Below are positions 4,759 to 5,238 of a DNA stretch of 5,238 bases, piece by piece; the first letter of the stretch is position 1; the number at the start of each line of letters is the position of its first letter. This DNA is from Bacteriovoracaceae bacterium (lineage in GTDB: Bacteria > Bdellovibrionota > Bacteriovoracia > Bacteriovoracales > Bacteriovoracaceae). The stretch lies in contig JAKLJM010000187.1 in assembly GCA_023151145.1 (NCBI GenBank), positions 1 through 5,238 on the forward strand, read 5' to 3'. The notes under the pieces were generated by a model. That model saw nothing but the letters and a program-made list of their open reading frames with translations. It was not told the DNA's origin and made no database searches. The position numbers and the translations under genes are program-made.

Positions 4759-5238
4759 ATGCTTATTTTAAAGTCTATTTCGTATTTAATGACGATGATC
4801 AATGCTAATGAAACTTCACTTTATGAAATGCATAATCTCAGTAATCAGATGATGGAAGTTGTCACGAAGTCTCCTGAGTTTCCTCAGAAAAAATTTAAGC
4901 TTAATACACAAGAATCGGATTTAGTAGTTGCTGTGGCCAAAAATGATATGCTGATCGGTAATTACTTGGCTTCGGCAAAAATCAGTGAAGAAGACTGCGA
5001 AAAACAAAGAAAGGAAGAAGAACAAAAAAAGAAGTTAGCAAAATCTTTTGATGACAGGAATTACAGAATTGCCGCTTATACGATTTATTCGGATGCTGAG
5101 TTTATTGGTAACTCCAGACTTAAATACGACACCAGTAATTACAAAGGTTATATGAGTAGTATTGGTCAAAGTACCGGTACTAGTTCTCGAATGAATTGGG
5201 ATGCCGTCGTTAAAAGGGCCAATGTATTGGCGGAAGAT
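4759..5238 (+). CDS. Predicted exported protein of unknown function, 3' end missing
   Basis: The frame is open from the ATG at 4759 to the right edge (160 codons) without a stop. The start has AAGGGG with 5 nt spacing, very like the site of the secreted-protein gene at 3131. The N-terminus (MLILKSISYLMTMINA) looks like a short signal peptide with possible cleavage at about residue 16, although the hydrophobic core is modest. A lysine/glutamate-rich helix follows at about 77-97 around a single Cys (80). After it comes a Tyr/Ser/Thr/Asn-rich part (about 100-145) that could be beta-rich. No known domain was recognised. It lies 138 bp after the six-cysteine gene on the same strand and may or may not be co-transcribed with it. 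Confidence 0.75.
   Translation, partial: MLILKSISYLMTMINANETSLYEMHNLSNQMMEVVTKSPEFPQKKFKLNTQESDLVVAVAKNDMLIGNYLASAKISEEDCEKQRKEEEQKKKLAKSFDDRNYRIAAYTIYSDAEFIGNSRLKYDTSNYKGYMSSIGQSTGTSSRMNWDAVVKRANVLAED

Overview
The window is AT-rich, densely coding bacterial DNA. Four of the seven genes encode proteins that are exported or membrane-anchored. Two of these lack lipoboxes and sorting signals: a six-cysteine secreted protein and a charged helical protein. Together with an ECF sigma/anti-sigma pair, this suggests a Gram-negative cell with a periplasm. The overall style would fit an AT-rich member of the Bdellovibrionota (Bacteriovorax-like), but this is a low-confidence impression; no taxonomic marker gene is present. 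No tRNA, rRNA, CRISPR array, insertion sequence or phage gene was seen.

Layout. Positions 1-1828 (minus) hold the first 609 codons of a PEP-synthase/rifampin-phosphotransferase-like enzyme that runs off the left edge. Upstream of it on the same strand lie an ECF sigma-factor gene (2271-2954) and, overlapping its end by 14 nt, a single-pass membrane anti-sigma-like gene (1925-2284). Divergent from the sigma gene, at 3131-3586 (plus), is a secreted, highly charged, histidine-containing helical protein that resembles Spy/CpxP/CnrX-type periplasmic stress proteins in general character. A strong intrinsic terminator for it (3671-3699) lies inside a small opposite-strand ORF (3587-3901, minus) of unknown function. 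Two plus-strand genes for predicted secreted proteins follow: a six-cysteine protein (4054-4620) and a gene cut by the right edge (4759-5238).

How the genes may work together. The main result is in the 176-bp region between the sigma gene and the divergent secreted-protein gene. Both strands carry the same bipartite element, ATAAAACTTTT, then exactly 12 nt, then CGTA. It lies immediately upstream of the sigma gene on one strand and about 70 nt upstream of the secreted-protein gene on the other. Its spacing (AACTT-N15-GTA) matches the classic ECF/sigma-E promoter layout (GGAACTT, about 15-16 nt, GTC). The simplest reading is that the sigma factor activates its own sigma/anti-sigma operon and the divergent periplasmic gene, forming a compact envelope-stress module. 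The phosphotransferase-like gene follows 96 bp after the anti-sigma gene with no clear terminator between them. It may be partly co-transcribed, but it also has its own -10 box, embedded in a perfect 11-bp inverted repeat that covers the start codon.
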